Positions 47,301 through 60,482 are shown, numbered from the stretch's first letter. The stretch: DNA of 64,000 nt from Castanea sativa (GCF_040712315.1 NC_134020.1:51879751-51943750), one strand, 5' to 3'. A program made the numbers and translations. Notes: generated by a model from the sequence alone, not told the origin.

Positions 47301-50300
47301 CTCTTCCCTTGAACCTAAAAAACTAAAACAAAACTGAAAATTTCAGCACATTTCTTGCTCAAAAGGCACCTTAAACATTATATCAAGTGGACTCGTGGCA
47401 ATATAACTAAATTGCCAAACTAAAGTATACTGAAATATAGCTAATCCAATTAGAGTACCAAATATAATACCTTGTACTTTCCAAGAAAGCTATGCCGCTG
47501 TCCAGTTATCATCATGTCTATATCCCTGTCTAACGTTATTTTCACAGGTCGATTCAACAGATATGATGGAACAGAAGCTGCAGCAGCAAGGAAAGCTGAT
47601 CTTGTCTCCTTCCCACCAAACCCACCACCAATTCTCTTGGTTTTACAAACCACTTTTGACATTGGAAGATCAAGAACATGAGCAATGTACTTCTGATGCT
47701 TCTGAGGGGCCTGCACAAAGCGTCACATTGTAATCTTTGAATAGAAAAATGTCATGCCATAAGACTAACAAGCATCTAGGCAGTGAAGTTTGCAACTGAT
47801 AGGTCACCATTTGTTTCAAAAGCTTGAGCATTGTTATAATACCATGATAGATTACCACTTATCCCAAAAGCTTAAGCAAATAGAAAATTGTAAAAAATGG
47901 ATTAGTCAACCCAGTCTACAAATCTATTCTAGTTTTCAACTAATTCCTCAAATTTTAAGTGAAATGGGGATTGTAATTCTTTTCTTTTCTTTTCTTTTTT
48001 TATATGTAACAAAAATATATTATAAAAAGTACTTTGTCCCTGAACAGTATACAGTGAAATGGGGATTGTAATTCTTTCTACCTGTCTATTATAATGACAT
48101 GTCAAGGGGCCCAACTAGAAGGAATTGTCAGAGAAATTTATGTTATATATGGAAATTTTTCATATATATAAATCATGATATAAAACTATACTAAAAATAT
48201 TGTACCCAGAGCACAAAGCTACCATTTCTGTGGGGTCTGGTAAATCTCAATGTTAGGTAGACTTACCCCCAAATTTCATTTTAGAGGGGTAGATTCCAAG
48301 ACAACATACGGAACTTAACTATTTGTGTAAAAGGGGGGAGAGTGAGAGGATTTCTACTCTGACTTTCCAACGTTAGTTAATACATGCAGATGAATTTTTA
48401 GTCCCCACGTATTTACAGATATATGAATATTCAAGTAACTGCAGTACAGAACAGACATGAGAGATGTTTTCATTTTAAAATGATAACTAAGAGCAGTAAA
48501 CAGTACGGCACCCAGTAAGATTAAGGGAGATATCAGATGGATGTATACAGAAAAAAGGATTGGACCAACAAAGACCATTACATCAACCCATGTTAAACTG
48601 ACACCAAATTATGATTCACCACATGCATTGCAAAGAAAATTCTGTTGTGCCCAATTAGTCCAACTCACAAATTCAGTAAACGCAATTTTGAAATCTTATA
48701 TATTCTTCACATATCCGATCATAAATAAAAAAACCTCATCTCATATAAAATCCCTTACTTTCCATAAGAACCATAAATATTCCCAATGGCTAAATATATC
48801 CAAAATTTTATAATAAAAAAAAGCAGCTAAAAAACAGTAAAAAGTGGCTGAATTCATATTCTATTTCACTTTACATTCAATACTCCTATTAAATCTAAAT
48901 TGGTGTGGAGAAGCCCATGGCTAGGATAAGCATGCAGGAGAGGTGACAAGCTAACTTACTTGAGTGGATGAGATCATATGAACCTCATTGCCACAATCCA
49001 TTGTCCATATCAAGCTGCTATTTGGCTCCAAGTAAAAGTGTTCCTGACCTCCCACTTGAACCTCCCCCTCCAAGATCTTGTCACATTGCCCTGATTGAAA
49101 ACAAAGATCCACATTCCCTTTTCCCAAACACTTCTCTGTGTTAGGATGGAAACTTTTAGCATTAATGGCATCCTGTATTGATAATATGGCTGGGAGCTCT
49201 TCATAGTCAATATGGACTTTCCTGGCTGCTAATTTTGCATTTTCATGTGTATCACCAACAACCACTCCTATAACCTGAATAAATTATATACGCATAATTC
49301 CATGGATTAAGAAGGAAAAGAGTGAGGAGAACTGAAACATCCCACAGAAGGAAAAAGGGCAAGCATGCCAATGAAAAAAAATATTGTAGATTAAAAATTT
49401 TACAGTAAACTTCATACCTGACCCACACAAGTGACAAATTCTGTAGCAAATAGCTCCTCATCTACAACAACTGGTCCAATTTTATTATCACCAGGCACAT
49501 CTTTGGCTAGAAATATGCCTGCAAACCCAGGTGAAGCTTTGGCTTCCGAGTCATCTATTGAAAGTATACGGGCATGAGCTTTTCTGCTCAATATTAATGC
49601 AGCATGCAAACCGCTAGGAGGAATTGGTACGTCATCAGTGTATTCTGCCTCTCCTGTAACCTAGAAACAGTCATGATATTAACAATAATATCATGTTGAT
49701 ACTCTTGGGGACCAAAAACAACTAGGAATAAGCATACAACAAATTACAATAAACAAGTTCAACATTTTAAACATATTGAAGATTAAGATGACTGCAGCCA
49801 ATTAACATTTGAGAATATAATCTCCACATACACAGTCCAAATGTCCATTAGTGATATGGGAAGATAGCAAAGTAAAATTTATGCTACCTAACAACAACAA
49901 GAACAACAAAGCTATAGTCCCAAAAGCTATGCTACCTTGATAACTTTAAATTTCTAATATAAAATCCAAAAAACAATGCATATAATTTTATATATCAGCA
50001 AGGATAAAACTCAGTCAACTGTTACTCTTCCTATGTAAATACCTGAAGTCTTGCCGAAAGATGAACCTCAGGAGAACCCACAGCAGTCCCATGTTTTATA
50101 ACTTCATAATCTTGGCTTCCTATAACAGGTGGGCGGTGGAATGATTGTATAGCAGATAGATGTGATAATCCTATGCTCTCAACAGATTTCTTCCCATCCA
50201 TTTGATGAGAAACCCATAGGAAAAATTTGAAGAAGAAACTAAGAGTTAAAGATTTCCGAAATTCAACCATCCCACCAGGAGCATCTTCCTTTATGATGAT

Positions 50301-53300
50301 ATCCTTTTGTAAGATTTTCAGAGCATCCTGCAACAGCTCTTGGTTCCAACACTTCCCAATGAGAAACTCTTTCGTTTTAAGTGCAGAAAGAGAGAGTGGA
50401 GCAACCCCACCATAAACAATGGATGCATCTGAAATCACCCACTTTTCACCTTTTTCCTCAAGATGAACACGCATTCCAGCATTTACTAATGCAATATCAT
50501 CATCTCGACGGTGAGCCTGCTTAAATTCTTTCACAAACTCAAAGGACCTAGTCCACGGTAAGAATACAGAAAGTAAGATTTCACCCTGTGTGAGATCCAC
50601 CTTACGGTAACCCAGGAAGAAATTTTCAGCCAGGACTGTTCTGATGTTCCCTTTGCAATTAATAATTTGAAACTTTGCACCAGCAGCCATCCAGAGAGGG
50701 TTCAAGTCTGATATTGGACTTGCAGTACATATATTCCCACCAACAGATGCAACATTTTTAATCTGTGTTCCAGCAAACCACTTCAACTGTTCAATGAAGG
50801 CCTTACAAGAATAAGTTTCATCAACGCCACGCTCTTTTACAATCCTTCTAAGAAAATTCAAGAGTTCGGAGAGCTTTACCGCAGAACCTATCTCTAAGCC
50901 ATCATCCTTCACACTCAAAACATTAAGTTCAGGCACATGTGTAATAGAGATCAAAACCTTATATTGCATTCTCTTCAACCGCATTTCAATTCCTACCTCG
51001 GTATTGCCGACCAATAACTTAGCATCTGAATATTTCATTTTTAACTCTAGGACTTGTTGAAGTCTTAAAGGTCGATACCATTTAAGCCCACCAAAACCAC
51101 TCAATTTTAAATAAGTTGATTTTCTCAATAACAGCTCAGGGGGGAAAATAAGTTCTTTGTCTGTATATCTGCTTCCATCTACCTCACTGTAAGAGACAGG
51201 TTCATACCTATCCCCACAAGTGACACTTTGTTTGTTGGTGTCTCTATCACTTAGACTTTTTGATCCACATGAACATGGCTTCCCAGTTGAAGGACAAATA
51301 GAATCACCTCCTTGAAGGCTTAGTGAAGAGTCAGTGTACAGAACATCATTTGTTTTGGCAAAGACACGAAATGCATCAACAATTGGTCTGTATCCTGTGC
51401 ATCGACACAAATTTCCTGCAAGGCATTCTTCAATCAGCTCTTCACTAGGTGGTGTTTGACATGACCTCAGCAAGGCATACATGGACATGATAAAACCCGG
51501 AGTACAAAACCCACATTGCGAGCCATGAGATTGTGCCAATGATTCCTGCAGAACATTTTGGAAACATACTTGAGGACCACAGTTAGACAAACTCAGCTCC
51601 ACAGAAAGTGGCTATAATAAACACAAGTAAACTACTGCAATCTCCAAAGCAGAGCAGATTGATCAACTAAAATATTAGCTGATAGGCTTTCCTTTTTTAT
51701 TATCTGGATCTAGCTACTAGGTTTACAAGATCTGAATAACTTGATCCAGAGAAGAATAATTGTCCATTGCTGTGAAGGTTTTGCAGTTATATCAAAGATG
51801 AATTGTGAAATTTATAATATCTTTAGCTAAACTTTATAAGCATTACATTCCATTTTGATAATAATCATGCACATATATACTCAGTAACATATATACTTAG
51901 TTACTGCACGTATTCAGATTTAATTCCACACGAATAGGGGAAAAAATGATATATTTTCACAGTATCTTATTTGTTTAGAGAACATTGAAAAAAGGGAAGT
52001 TCTAGACTATATCTAAAAAGATTAAGCTGATTGCTGGAATGTAAAGAACAAGTTGCGCAAAGCCACATTAGATATTAAGGGGAGAATTTTTTTTTTTTTT
52101 TTTTTTTTTGCAATTATTATAGACAAGAAAAAGATTTGCCTTCCAAAAGGTAATCAAAACAGGAAAAAAAAAAACAAGTGTTGACACCCATGGTAGGACG
52201 TATAGATACTTCCCTGCCCCTCCAAACTTATTTTTGAAATTTACCACAAGAACCACGGCCGTAATATTACTAACAAACTCAACAAATTACTAGAACCATA
52301 AAAAGCAAAATATATTACTTGAATTGGGTGCAAGCCATGTCTGCGGTTCCCTACTCCCTCCACTGTAATTACATGCATCCCTTCTACAGAATAAAGAGGA
52401 GCCAAGCATGCATTGATAGCGTAGTGCCTGAAAGAGGTTTGTCAGAGCTACATTTAAATTTCTGACAATTTTATGGGACACGCCTCAGAGGAAGGAGGAA
52501 GGAGGAAGCAAGAAGCACTCATGAAGAAGTAGAGAGTAAACAAGAGAAAGAGACTCACATGCATTTCTTCAAATTTTTATCATAATGAGAAACCATAACA
52601 GTGCAAGCTCCACAACCACCTTCCCCGCAGCCAAGCTTTGTCCCCGTCAGACCAATATCTTTATTACCAAAATGACAAAAGTATATTAGATCAGAATTTT
52701 CCCATAAGGGATGAGGAAGTAGATACTCAAACATTTTGGCCAATAACAAACCAATGTATCTTCAAGAAATTTAAAGGAACAACAAACAATCAAGGGTTAA
52801 GAGAGGAAAAGACCAAGCAATTAAGGGATGAGAGAGATCCAAAAACGATTTTTTTTTTAAAAAAAAAAAGACAAAACAAAAAACATTTAAGAAAATCTAA
52901 TATTTAACATATCCACTGCCAAAAACCTTTAACTCAACATTTGAAAGGCATTTGACACAATGAGCTTAAGCCAGAACAATCAGACATGAAATTCAATGAT
53001 ACTAGAAAAAAATCTCCTTCAAAAGAAAGACTGGTCACCATTATGAACAAATTCTTGTGGAAATGCAATTTCAGCTACAAAATTTTAAGATTTGTACCTC
53101 AATCTAGTAGGAAATTAAAGACAAAAGAACACAATACATTAAAAATGGTTACATGATTATAACAAATGGACATGGTTTGGGTCCAGTGATCTGGCACACT
53201 AGACCCAAGCTTGCCCATAACAAATATCATTAAAAAAATATCGAAACAAAAAATAACGGAAACTATTAATGACATGTTCCTTATCTTATATTAATAATTT

Positions 53301-54206
53301 GCTAGTCTATTGTGGATAAGTTGTAGGAAAAGGAGAAGATTGTTAAATCCAAAATATATACTTTTTTTAGTATTGATGCATTGTGATTCAAAATTTCTTT
53401 TTTATTTAACTCCCTTCTTTTATCTTGCCAGAAACTAGAGGCAAACAAATCAACAACAAATTTATAAAAATAAAATAAAAAGGTCCTTTTCTCAGATTTC
53501 TTAGCAACCAAAAAAAATAAGACTTACAGTTAACTTACTGGAGATGAGTTATCATTCTGAATTAAATTCTGAAGAACAGAAAAGGCAGAGGTTTAAGTTC
53601 ACCAATAATAAACAGAACCCAGAAACAAATATCACTAACCCTTTTTGGTAGCTAATAAATGATGGGGAAAGATTGGAGAACAAAATATTTAAGCTTAGCC
53701 CACATAATGGGGGGTTTTGTGGGAGCTTCAAGAATGTCTTTCCCTCTCATTACTCTCTCCAATTTTCTTGGCAACAAAACAAACCAACTTCCAAGAACCC
53801 AATTCAAACCACAAAGAATTGAGTAATAAAGATAAAATCAACAATAATAATATTAAGCCTAGTTAAAGTTGGGTCAAGCTTCAAATTTTCTCTTCCTCTA
53901 TCTCTTCAGTTTCATTTTTTTCTGGGCAACCAAATAAAAAAACTTCAAACTCGCATTTTATCAGGTTTCCTCTAATTTCTAAAGCAACCAAGCAAACTAA
54001 ACAAAACCCATATCACAAAAAGTGTCAGAGAAAAAACCAAACCATCATAGATAGAGAAAAACCACGTCGTTTGTACCTCTGAGATACTCAAGAAGAGTCA
54101 TGTGGGCCAAGCCATCAGGCAAAACTTTACGAATTCCATTGACATACAGTATCGCCTCCTCTACCACCGGTTCCAGCTCTTCCTCTTGGTTTTTCAACGA
54201 TCCCAT
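41339..54206 (-). CDS. Xanthine dehydrogenase, 14 exons, with an in-frame stop in exon 9
   Basis: Molybdenum iron-sulfur flavoprotein of purine catabolism (hypoxanthine to xanthine to urate, NAD+ as acceptor). Exons: 54206-54077, 52658-52559, 52427-52319, 51545-50043, 49660-49418, 49274-48960, 47710-47471, 46276-45992, 45851-45630, 44783-44622, 43922-43788, 43529-43293, 42879-42706, 41581-41339. All introns are GT-AG, and the total is 1366 codons including the stop, the usual plant XDH length. 2Fe-2S ligands: C54, C59, C62, C84, then C124, C127, C160, C162. FAD domain includes [13 protein letters not shown]. The molybdenum domain has GGGFGGKE, substrate-site E835 and R913 (distinguishing XDH from aldehyde oxidase) and catalytic E1301 in AVGEPPFF. 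Codon 1001 (45774-45776) is TAG, where homologues have Trp. As read, the product would lose about 365 residues including E1301, so this is either a null allele, a young pseudogene or a sequence error. Confidence 0.93.
45774..45776 (-). other. Premature TAG in XDH exon 9
   Basis: The frame through exon 9 reads TLSQV, stop, [10 protein letters not shown]. The family pattern is Q-L-W-x-E-L at this place, so a single change TGG to TAG explains it. Both splice sites of the exon and all other exons are intact. Confidence 0.9.
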
Positions 54207-54539
54207 TTGCTATATTCGAATTTCAATCACTATCACTGTGATTGTTATGCGATTGTCAAAGCTAATCAAGAACAACCTTAAAAAGTAAAAAGAAAAAAAT
54301 TCTTTCTATTTTAGTCTCTGGGTATAAAATAAAAACTTGAAATGGAAGGGTTTGGAGGAGCTTGAATTAAATATACAGTATTATTTTATCGATTCGGTTC
54401 CTTGACTATCTTTGCTTCTATTTATCTACTTGCACCATTTTCGTACTTTCATTTTCAAGACTTTTCGTGAACTCTATTAAGATTTTCAAGTCGGTGTAAT
54501 ATTTGAAGTGTTCGTTACCCTGAGATTCTGTAAAAGTAA
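54207..54539. promoter_or_regulatory. XDH upstream region
   Basis: Sequence directly upstream of the XDH ATG on the minus strand. No unambiguous TATA box was fixed. A possible AT-rich candidate lies near 54368-54385. The leader and promoter are not resolved further. Confidence 0.35.
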
Positions 54540-54686
54540 GGGGTGTTTGGACTAGTAGTTGGAGATAGGATTTTTATAGTTTAAGATGACATTTTTGTAG
54601 TTTTTTAAAATATATATGAGTAAAAGTGTGTATAATATTATTTAAAATATAAAAATGTGAGTTTGACCTGGGACCAAACGGACCCT
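54540..54686. mobile_element. MITE with PIF/Harbinger-like ends
   Basis: About 147 bp, left end ggggtgtttgg and right end ccaaacggaccc, flanked on both sides by taa (three-base target duplication). Interior AT-rich and non-coding. Confidence 0.75.
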
Positions 54687-54747
54687 AAAAGTTTCAAGAT
54701 TTTCCCGTATTCATGTTCATTTTCATTTCCCAAAACAAACCTTTTTT

Positions 54748-55534
54748 TTATGAACCCCAAAAGTAAGTTTTTTTTTTTTTCAAAATTATATTGATTTTAA
54801 AACAATTTTGTTAGTTATAAAGTTTTTAAAATTATTTAGGAAACTAATATGTCAAGTATAATAAACTCGAGTTCGTCAGACTCATTTTTTGTCAAATTAA
54901 AATCAAGCCTTACAGACTCAATTTAGGTACTCACTCAACAACGAATAAAAAAAATAAAAACAACAAAGAGAAACAACCAAAAAATCTTCTTCTCAAACAA
55001 TCAAACACAACAACCCATTTCCAAAAACTCTTCTTCTCCAACAATCAAACACAACAACCAAAGAGAAACAACGAAATCAACAAACACAAGCAAACCCAAG
55101 ACCCACCTGGGGTTTTGCTCAGATTGGATCGGACCTGGGTTTTGCTGGAGTTGTTGGGATCGGGTCAGAATTGTGAGAAAGGTTTTGCTAGAGTTGATTG
55201 GATCGGATCGGTGGTTCTCTCTCACTTTGTCCTGTTCCATATCTCTCGATTCCCACCGAAACTCACTTGGGTTTTGCTAGGGTTGAGTTTTGCAGGAGTT
55301 TGTTGAAGGTAAGAACTGAAGTTGAATTTTGAAATTTAAATGAAATTGAGTCCAATAGGCTCAAGTTCTACGATGGTTTAATGTTGAAATCGAGTTCATT
55401 GTACTCGATTTAAAACACCAAAATTGAGTTTATTGCACTCAAGATGTTAGTTTCTTAAATAGTTTTGAAAACGTGCTAACCAACAAAATTGTTTAAAAAT
55501 CAATGTTATTTTGAAGAAAAAAAAATCTCCCAAG
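54748..55534. mobile_element. Long-TIR non-autonomous element upstream of XDH
   Basis: About 790 bp. 54765-54890 and 55420-55525 are imperfect inverted repeats of at least 100 bases (shared cores include acaattttgtt and gaaactaa). A direct repeat acaaacctttttt flanks it (54735-54747 and 55535-55547). The interior has CAA-rich sequence and a GGATCGG-rich part but no convincing gene. Long inverted arms suggest a MULE-like element. The 13-base flank is longer than the usual 9, perhaps because of the T run. Confidence 0.65.
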
Positions 55535-55615
55535 ACAAACCTTTTTTATTCCATATTCTATATTTAGGTATCTCTATATATGTGTTATAACTTTTACCTT
55601 TTTATTACAAGAAAT

Positions 55616-55865
55616 CTATATTAAGATTATTTGTGTGAGTAACTTTTATCACATTTTGATATAGTCGATCGCTTTCAAATGGACTCACAATTTTCTCTTC
55701 ACCATTCAAAACGCTAGCAAATGTGATTTCAAAACTAAATCTATATTAAGAATATTTGTGTCGTAATTTTTATCACAATTTTGACATAGTCGGTCACTTT
55801 CGGATGGACTTACAATTTTTTCTCTACCACTCAAAATGTTATTCAATGTGATTCCAAAATTAGAG
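55616..55865. repeat. Two-copy 125 bp tandem repeat
   Basis: ctatattaagattatttgtg begins at 55616 and recurs as ctatattaagaatatttgtg at 55741. The rest of each unit also matches (atagtcg, atggact, cacaattt, aatgtgatt) with moderate divergence. Confidence 0.85.
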
Positions 55866-56456
55866 CAAGTATTAAGTCCTGGATTCATATTATTTTCTGC
55901 TTATTAGGAGGCAACATTATTTGACATGATCCGTGGACACGACACAAAGTTAGCTAGTTAGGATTTAGGTCTTAACAGGTTAATGTCAATATGAATTGAC
56001 TTGTTTAATAAATAGTTTAATTTGAGGACCCTTAATTGTAACTAGACTAGGTTTTTTGTAGTGTAGTGTATATGTGGTTAGCACTTCTCTCAATTCATAT
56101 GGAATATTTACTAGGTAGGATTCTTGTACTACAAATATGAAAATAGTAAACTATAACTCAAATAGCTCTTCCTCCTACAATAATAGGATGAACTGTGAAG
56201 TTGTGGGTTTAAGACTCCTTAAGTGCGTGTGTAATTTTAAAATAGAAAAAGAAAAGGAGTGAATATGTTTGTAATCTATATATATAATCGAAATCTCTAC
56301 TGGCACCACAATTTTTAACATAAGCACAACACAATATTTAAAAAATAAAAAAATAAAATTGAAAACACTATTTTTCTCTCCAAAACCCAATACTTATCTG
56401 CAATAAAAAGGCAAGTATCGGGTTTATTGCAATAAACCCAAAAACAAAGTTAATTA

Positions 56457-56890
56457 GGTTATATTTGGTAATAGTTTTTGTTTTCTATTTTCAAAAACTT
56501 GTTTTTTGGAAATATAAAGAAAAAACAATTTTCTTGTATTTTTTAAATCAAAAACATGTTTGATTAGTTGAAATTTAAAAAAAAAATAGTTTTTTGAAGA
56601 AAAAAAAAAGAAAATACTAAAATATGTTGTTATTAGAATTTGTATTTTAATGCTAACTCATTAAATGAGACAGATTTATTAAATTAAATGCTTGTTTTCA
56701 TTGACTTTTGAAAATTAGAAACTGAAAACAACCTTTTGCATGTTTTCAGTTTCCTTTCCAAATTGAGTTTTGAAAACAGTTTTTATTTTTTTTCTATTTT
56801 GAGTTGCCAAACAAGTTTTTTAGTCTCAAAAATATAAAATTGTTTTTGAAAATAGAAAATAAGGAGAAAAAACACGTACCAAACATACCT
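56457..56890. mobile_element. MITE-like inverted-repeat element
   Basis: About 435 bp, left end ggttatatttggtaatag and right end acgtaccaaacatacct, imperfect inverted repeats, flanked by tta on both sides. Subterminal parts are also complementary (ttttctattttcaaaaac against gtttttgaaaatagaaaa). The three-base target fits a PIF/Harbinger-type MITE. Confidence 0.7.
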
Positions 56891-57148
56891 TTAATTTTTA
56901 AAAAACCCTACAACCAAACTTCTTGAACTCTATGTTATAGAATATAATTTTTTTTATTTCAAAATCTTTTGATTATGCGTTAATTTAGTTTTTGCTATTA
57001 TATATTAGATAACAACAAAAAATTAAATATATATCACCATATGTCACACCCACACATACCATTGTGTCTTGGTGCTATTCAAACTCATAAATTTATTTGG
57101 GACTCTAATTCTATAGTTTAATTTTTTAAAATAATATAATTTTCTATT

Positions 57149-57153
<5 letters not shown>

Positions 57154-57196
<43 letters not shown>
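57154..57196. repeat. AT microsatellite
   Basis: About 20 consecutive AT dinucleotides. Confidence 0.95.
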
Positions 57197-57198
<2 letters not shown>

Positions 57199-57399
57199 CA
57201 AACTATTCCTCTACCGTCAACTTTTTATCTTCAACAGCATTCAAAATAATTTACAATGATCTCTTTTTATTTATTATGTCAATTGATAAAAAGTTACTGC
57301 AATTTTTATAAAGAGTCCTTACTTATTATTATTCCTTTTTTAAATATTATTCTTTTATTATTTTTCATGTGAGAGAGTCCTTTTACCTTATGTTACCTA

Positions 57400-58690
57400 C
57401 TACGGTTGGTACTAGAAAACCGGCACTTTCATAGAAAATATATATGCAACTCAGAAACCGTAAGAAAATCAACGCAAGACTCAACAACAAAAGTGATTTT
57501 GTTGTTAAATTGGAGGATGTATTATGAACAAGATGCACTGTGGACAAAAGTGAGTTTTTCAACCTATCGAATTGCAAATCAAGGAAAGGAAGAAGTCACG
57601 CAATTCCATGGACAGTGGATATGGAAGGTGGACATTTTGCCAAGGATTACAAATTTTCTCTGGTTGTGTTTACATTACATGTTAGTATTCCAGTTAAGGG
57701 AGTGTTAGCGGAAAGAGGTATTAATTGTGACAAGGTTTGCCCATTATGTAGAGATCATGATGAATCCATTGTCCACCTTCTCCGTGAGTGTGTTATTGCT
57801 CGTGATCTGTGGAGCAAGTTGGAAGTCCCTCCATCCCACATGAATTCCTTTGCTGTCAGCCTTAAGGCGTGGCTGGAAAACAATAGTCTGAGTAATGTGA
57901 GGTACAAAGGGTCCATCCCTTGGTGTTTCCTCTTTTTGTTTGCTATTTGGAATCTATAGAAAAATAGAAACAGAGTTGTGTTTGATAACTCTATCCCAAA
58001 TCCCACACTTGATAAGGTATGTCTTAGCCAAGCTAAAGAATATTACTACTGTGTAAGTAAGGCCAAGCAGGTAGCTTCTAGAGCTGTTATTGTTGTCAAA
58101 TGGGCCAAACCTCCTCCGGGTTGGCATAAACTTAACACAGATGGAGTCTCGCTTGGAAATCCGGGCAAGGCAGGTGGTGGACGCTTAATTAGAAATAGTG
58201 AAGGGGGATGGATTAAGGGGTACTCAAGGTCAATTGGGTACACTACAAGTGTAATGGCTGAATTATGGGCATTGAGAGATGGATTAACTCTTGCCAACCA
58301 GCTGAGAATTAATTACTTGGAAGTTGAGCTTGATGCTAAGGTTATCGTGGAGATGTTAAATAAGGCTGAAACCTCTAACAAATTATTTGCTCCCCTGCTT
58401 CTTGATTGCAGATCCCTCGTAGCAAGGCTCACCCAGGTGCTGGTAGCTCATGTTTTTAGAGAGGCAAACATGGGTGCTGATTTTTTGGCTAAAAAAGGAT
58501 GTTGTATGAGGGAGGATTTTGTAGTTTTTTATTTTTCCCCCCCAGATCAACTAAATAGACTACTTGTATCTAATAGTAATGGCATGAATTATTATAGGCA
58601 GGTTGCTACTTCCCTGGCCTCTGTGACTAGCTTGTAACTATTTCCTTTTAGTTTAATATAAAGCCTGTTAACCAAAAAAAAAAAAACAAC
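57400..58690 (+). mobile_element. 5'-truncated LINE, different copy
   Basis: The 3' end of a LINE-1-clade element. A WRMYYEQDALWTKV segment is joined by an internal deletion to the zf-RVT region (QWIWKVDILPRITNFLW, frameshift, CPLCRDHDESIVHLLRECV). RNase H follows (57978-58637) and then an A-rich tail ending near 58690. It is not part of the triplication and differs from the nested LINE in sequence. Flanking duplications are not clear. Confidence 0.85.
57978..58637 (+). pseudogene. RNase H domain of truncated LINE
   Basis: Open 219-codon frame with HKLNTDGVSLGNPGKAGGG, VMAELWALRDGL, VELDAKVIVEML and MGADFLAKKG. All four RNase H acidic residues are present. The upstream zf-RVT part is in another frame and ends at a stop near 57957, so no complete protein is possible. 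Confidence 0.85.
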
Positions 58691-60482
58691 AACAACAACC
58701 AATGTTTAAAAAAAAATGAAACAAAGTTAATTAACTTTTTAAAAATCCAACAACCATGCCACAATAATGTGAAACTCAAAAACCCTAGCCAAACCAAAAG
58801 TCTTTGAATTAACATGAAACTCAACAACAAACGTAAAACCCAAAAATCCAAAAACCCTACACTAACAATCCAAAAACGGCAACAACATCTTCTCTGTCGC
58901 TATTACCTAGCCACCCATGTGTGAGCCACACTAATAGTAGCTCCACTATTGCTATAGTTTTTTAGGGTAACCCATTGTTCTATTATATTTTTCTATAGTG
59001 TAATCATTTTTTTTTTTTAATGTTTCAATAATTTCTTAGCTCTTAATCTATTCTTCAATTTTTGGAAGTTTTAACATTTGAATTTTTGGATTAATTTTTT
59101 GCACTATTTGAATTTGTTTACCAGATTTCAACTATTATAACCTTGAACTATTTTTTTGAAGGCATCTTTCTCTTATATCTTAGTTTTTTTCTTTTTATAA
59201 TTTGTAAGCTCTAAATCTTTTAAATCTTTAATATTTTTTTTTCTTTTGAAAGTTTTAAAATTTGTAGCAGATTTCAATAGAAGGTGACCAAATTTTCTCT
59301 TATATTTCTCTATTTTGTATCCACATATATTTTAGCATCTGAATTTTTTAGTTTTTTTTTTTTTTTTTTGGCATGTGTTTTCAGAAAATTTCAATAGCTT
59401 TAGCCATGAATTATTCTTTTGAGAATAACTTGCATTTCTCTTATATTTCCCTATTGTGTAGTAATATATATATGTTTTTGTAATAATTGAAACTGTCTTG
59501 GAGATTTCAGCAACTATAGCTATGCATTATTCTTTTGAGGGTAGCTCATCTTTCTTTATATATATAGGCTCTGAATAATTTGATTCTTTAATTTTATTTG
59601 TTGGCATTTTGAAAGTTTTAACATCTACATTTTTGTATTAATTATTGCAATATCTTAACATGTTTAGCAGATTTCAATAGTTATACCATGAATTATATAT
59701 TCTTTTAAAGATAACCTATTTTTCTCTTATATTTCTCTATTGTGTAGTCATATATATATATATTGTTTCAAAAATTTTGAGGCAGTGAATCGTCTGATTC
59801 TATAATATTTTTTGGCCTTTCAAAAATTTTAATATTTGAAACCAATTGATAGATTTTTCACAAGATATTACATGTTCAACCAATGACTTTTTTTTTATTA
59901 TCAAATCGTAACAAAAATTGAAGTGAAATAGGAGAAATTCATGTAAGGGTATAGTTTCATAATCAATTTAAGATTTTATATATTATTTTAGTCTACCACA
60001 CAAACAGGTAGGTTCTCATGCGTAGCACAGGTTTGCGACTAATTGGAATAAAAAGCCAACGCTAATTATACAACCTGAAAAAGGCATATTGTAAGCAAAC
60101 TCATATGTAAGCAATGCACAATTATATATGCAACAGTGGAATCTGCCCTAATCCAAGGAAAGTCAAAAGAAGATCTCAAAGAACTTGCTAGGCAAATAAT
60201 GTTCCAAGTCACCCAAATGAGAGATGATCAAGACAATGCTTCTCCGGCTTCTTCAGAAGCATCCTACTCCAGTAAACAAGCCAAAAGAACTGAGCCCAAC
60301 CCATATCTCAATTCACTATATACCACACTTTCTAAGCAGCATAATAAGCTATGCACATATTCTACATTTTCCAATCCAGTTAACTAATGAGGGTATAGGT
60401 AAAATTGTTGATTTCATGGACGATATCAGAAGATATTTATGATCACAGATGGACTAGACACCAATTACTGCTAAATCTTGAA
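58691..60482. other. Intergenic DNA between LINE and acyltransferase
   Basis: Mostly AT-rich, with a degenerate tandem array at about 58950-59850. An 83-codon plus-strand frame at about 60136-60387 (ESALIQGKSKEDLKELARQ, then MFQVTQMRDDQDNAS) looks protein-like but I do not recognise it. It begins with GTG, not ATG, its frame is open upstream, and it may be a fragment of a retroelement or an exon. It overlaps no known feature. Confidence 0.45.
58950..59850. repeat. Degenerate tandem array, unit roughly 180-220 bp
   Basis: The phrases gaaagttttaacatttgaat, agatttcaatag-ttata, catgaattattcttttgag and ttctcttatatttctctatt-gtgta recur in the same order four to five times with many differences. 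Reading by eye supports an old tandem array. Exact unit boundaries are not resolved. Confidence 0.65.

Larger units (their letters stand above)
55866..57399. other. Gene-poor AT-rich interval
   Basis: No supported gene. Holds a MITE-like element at 56457-56890 and an AT microsatellite at 57154-57196. The remainder is low-complexity AT-rich DNA. Confidence 0.6.
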
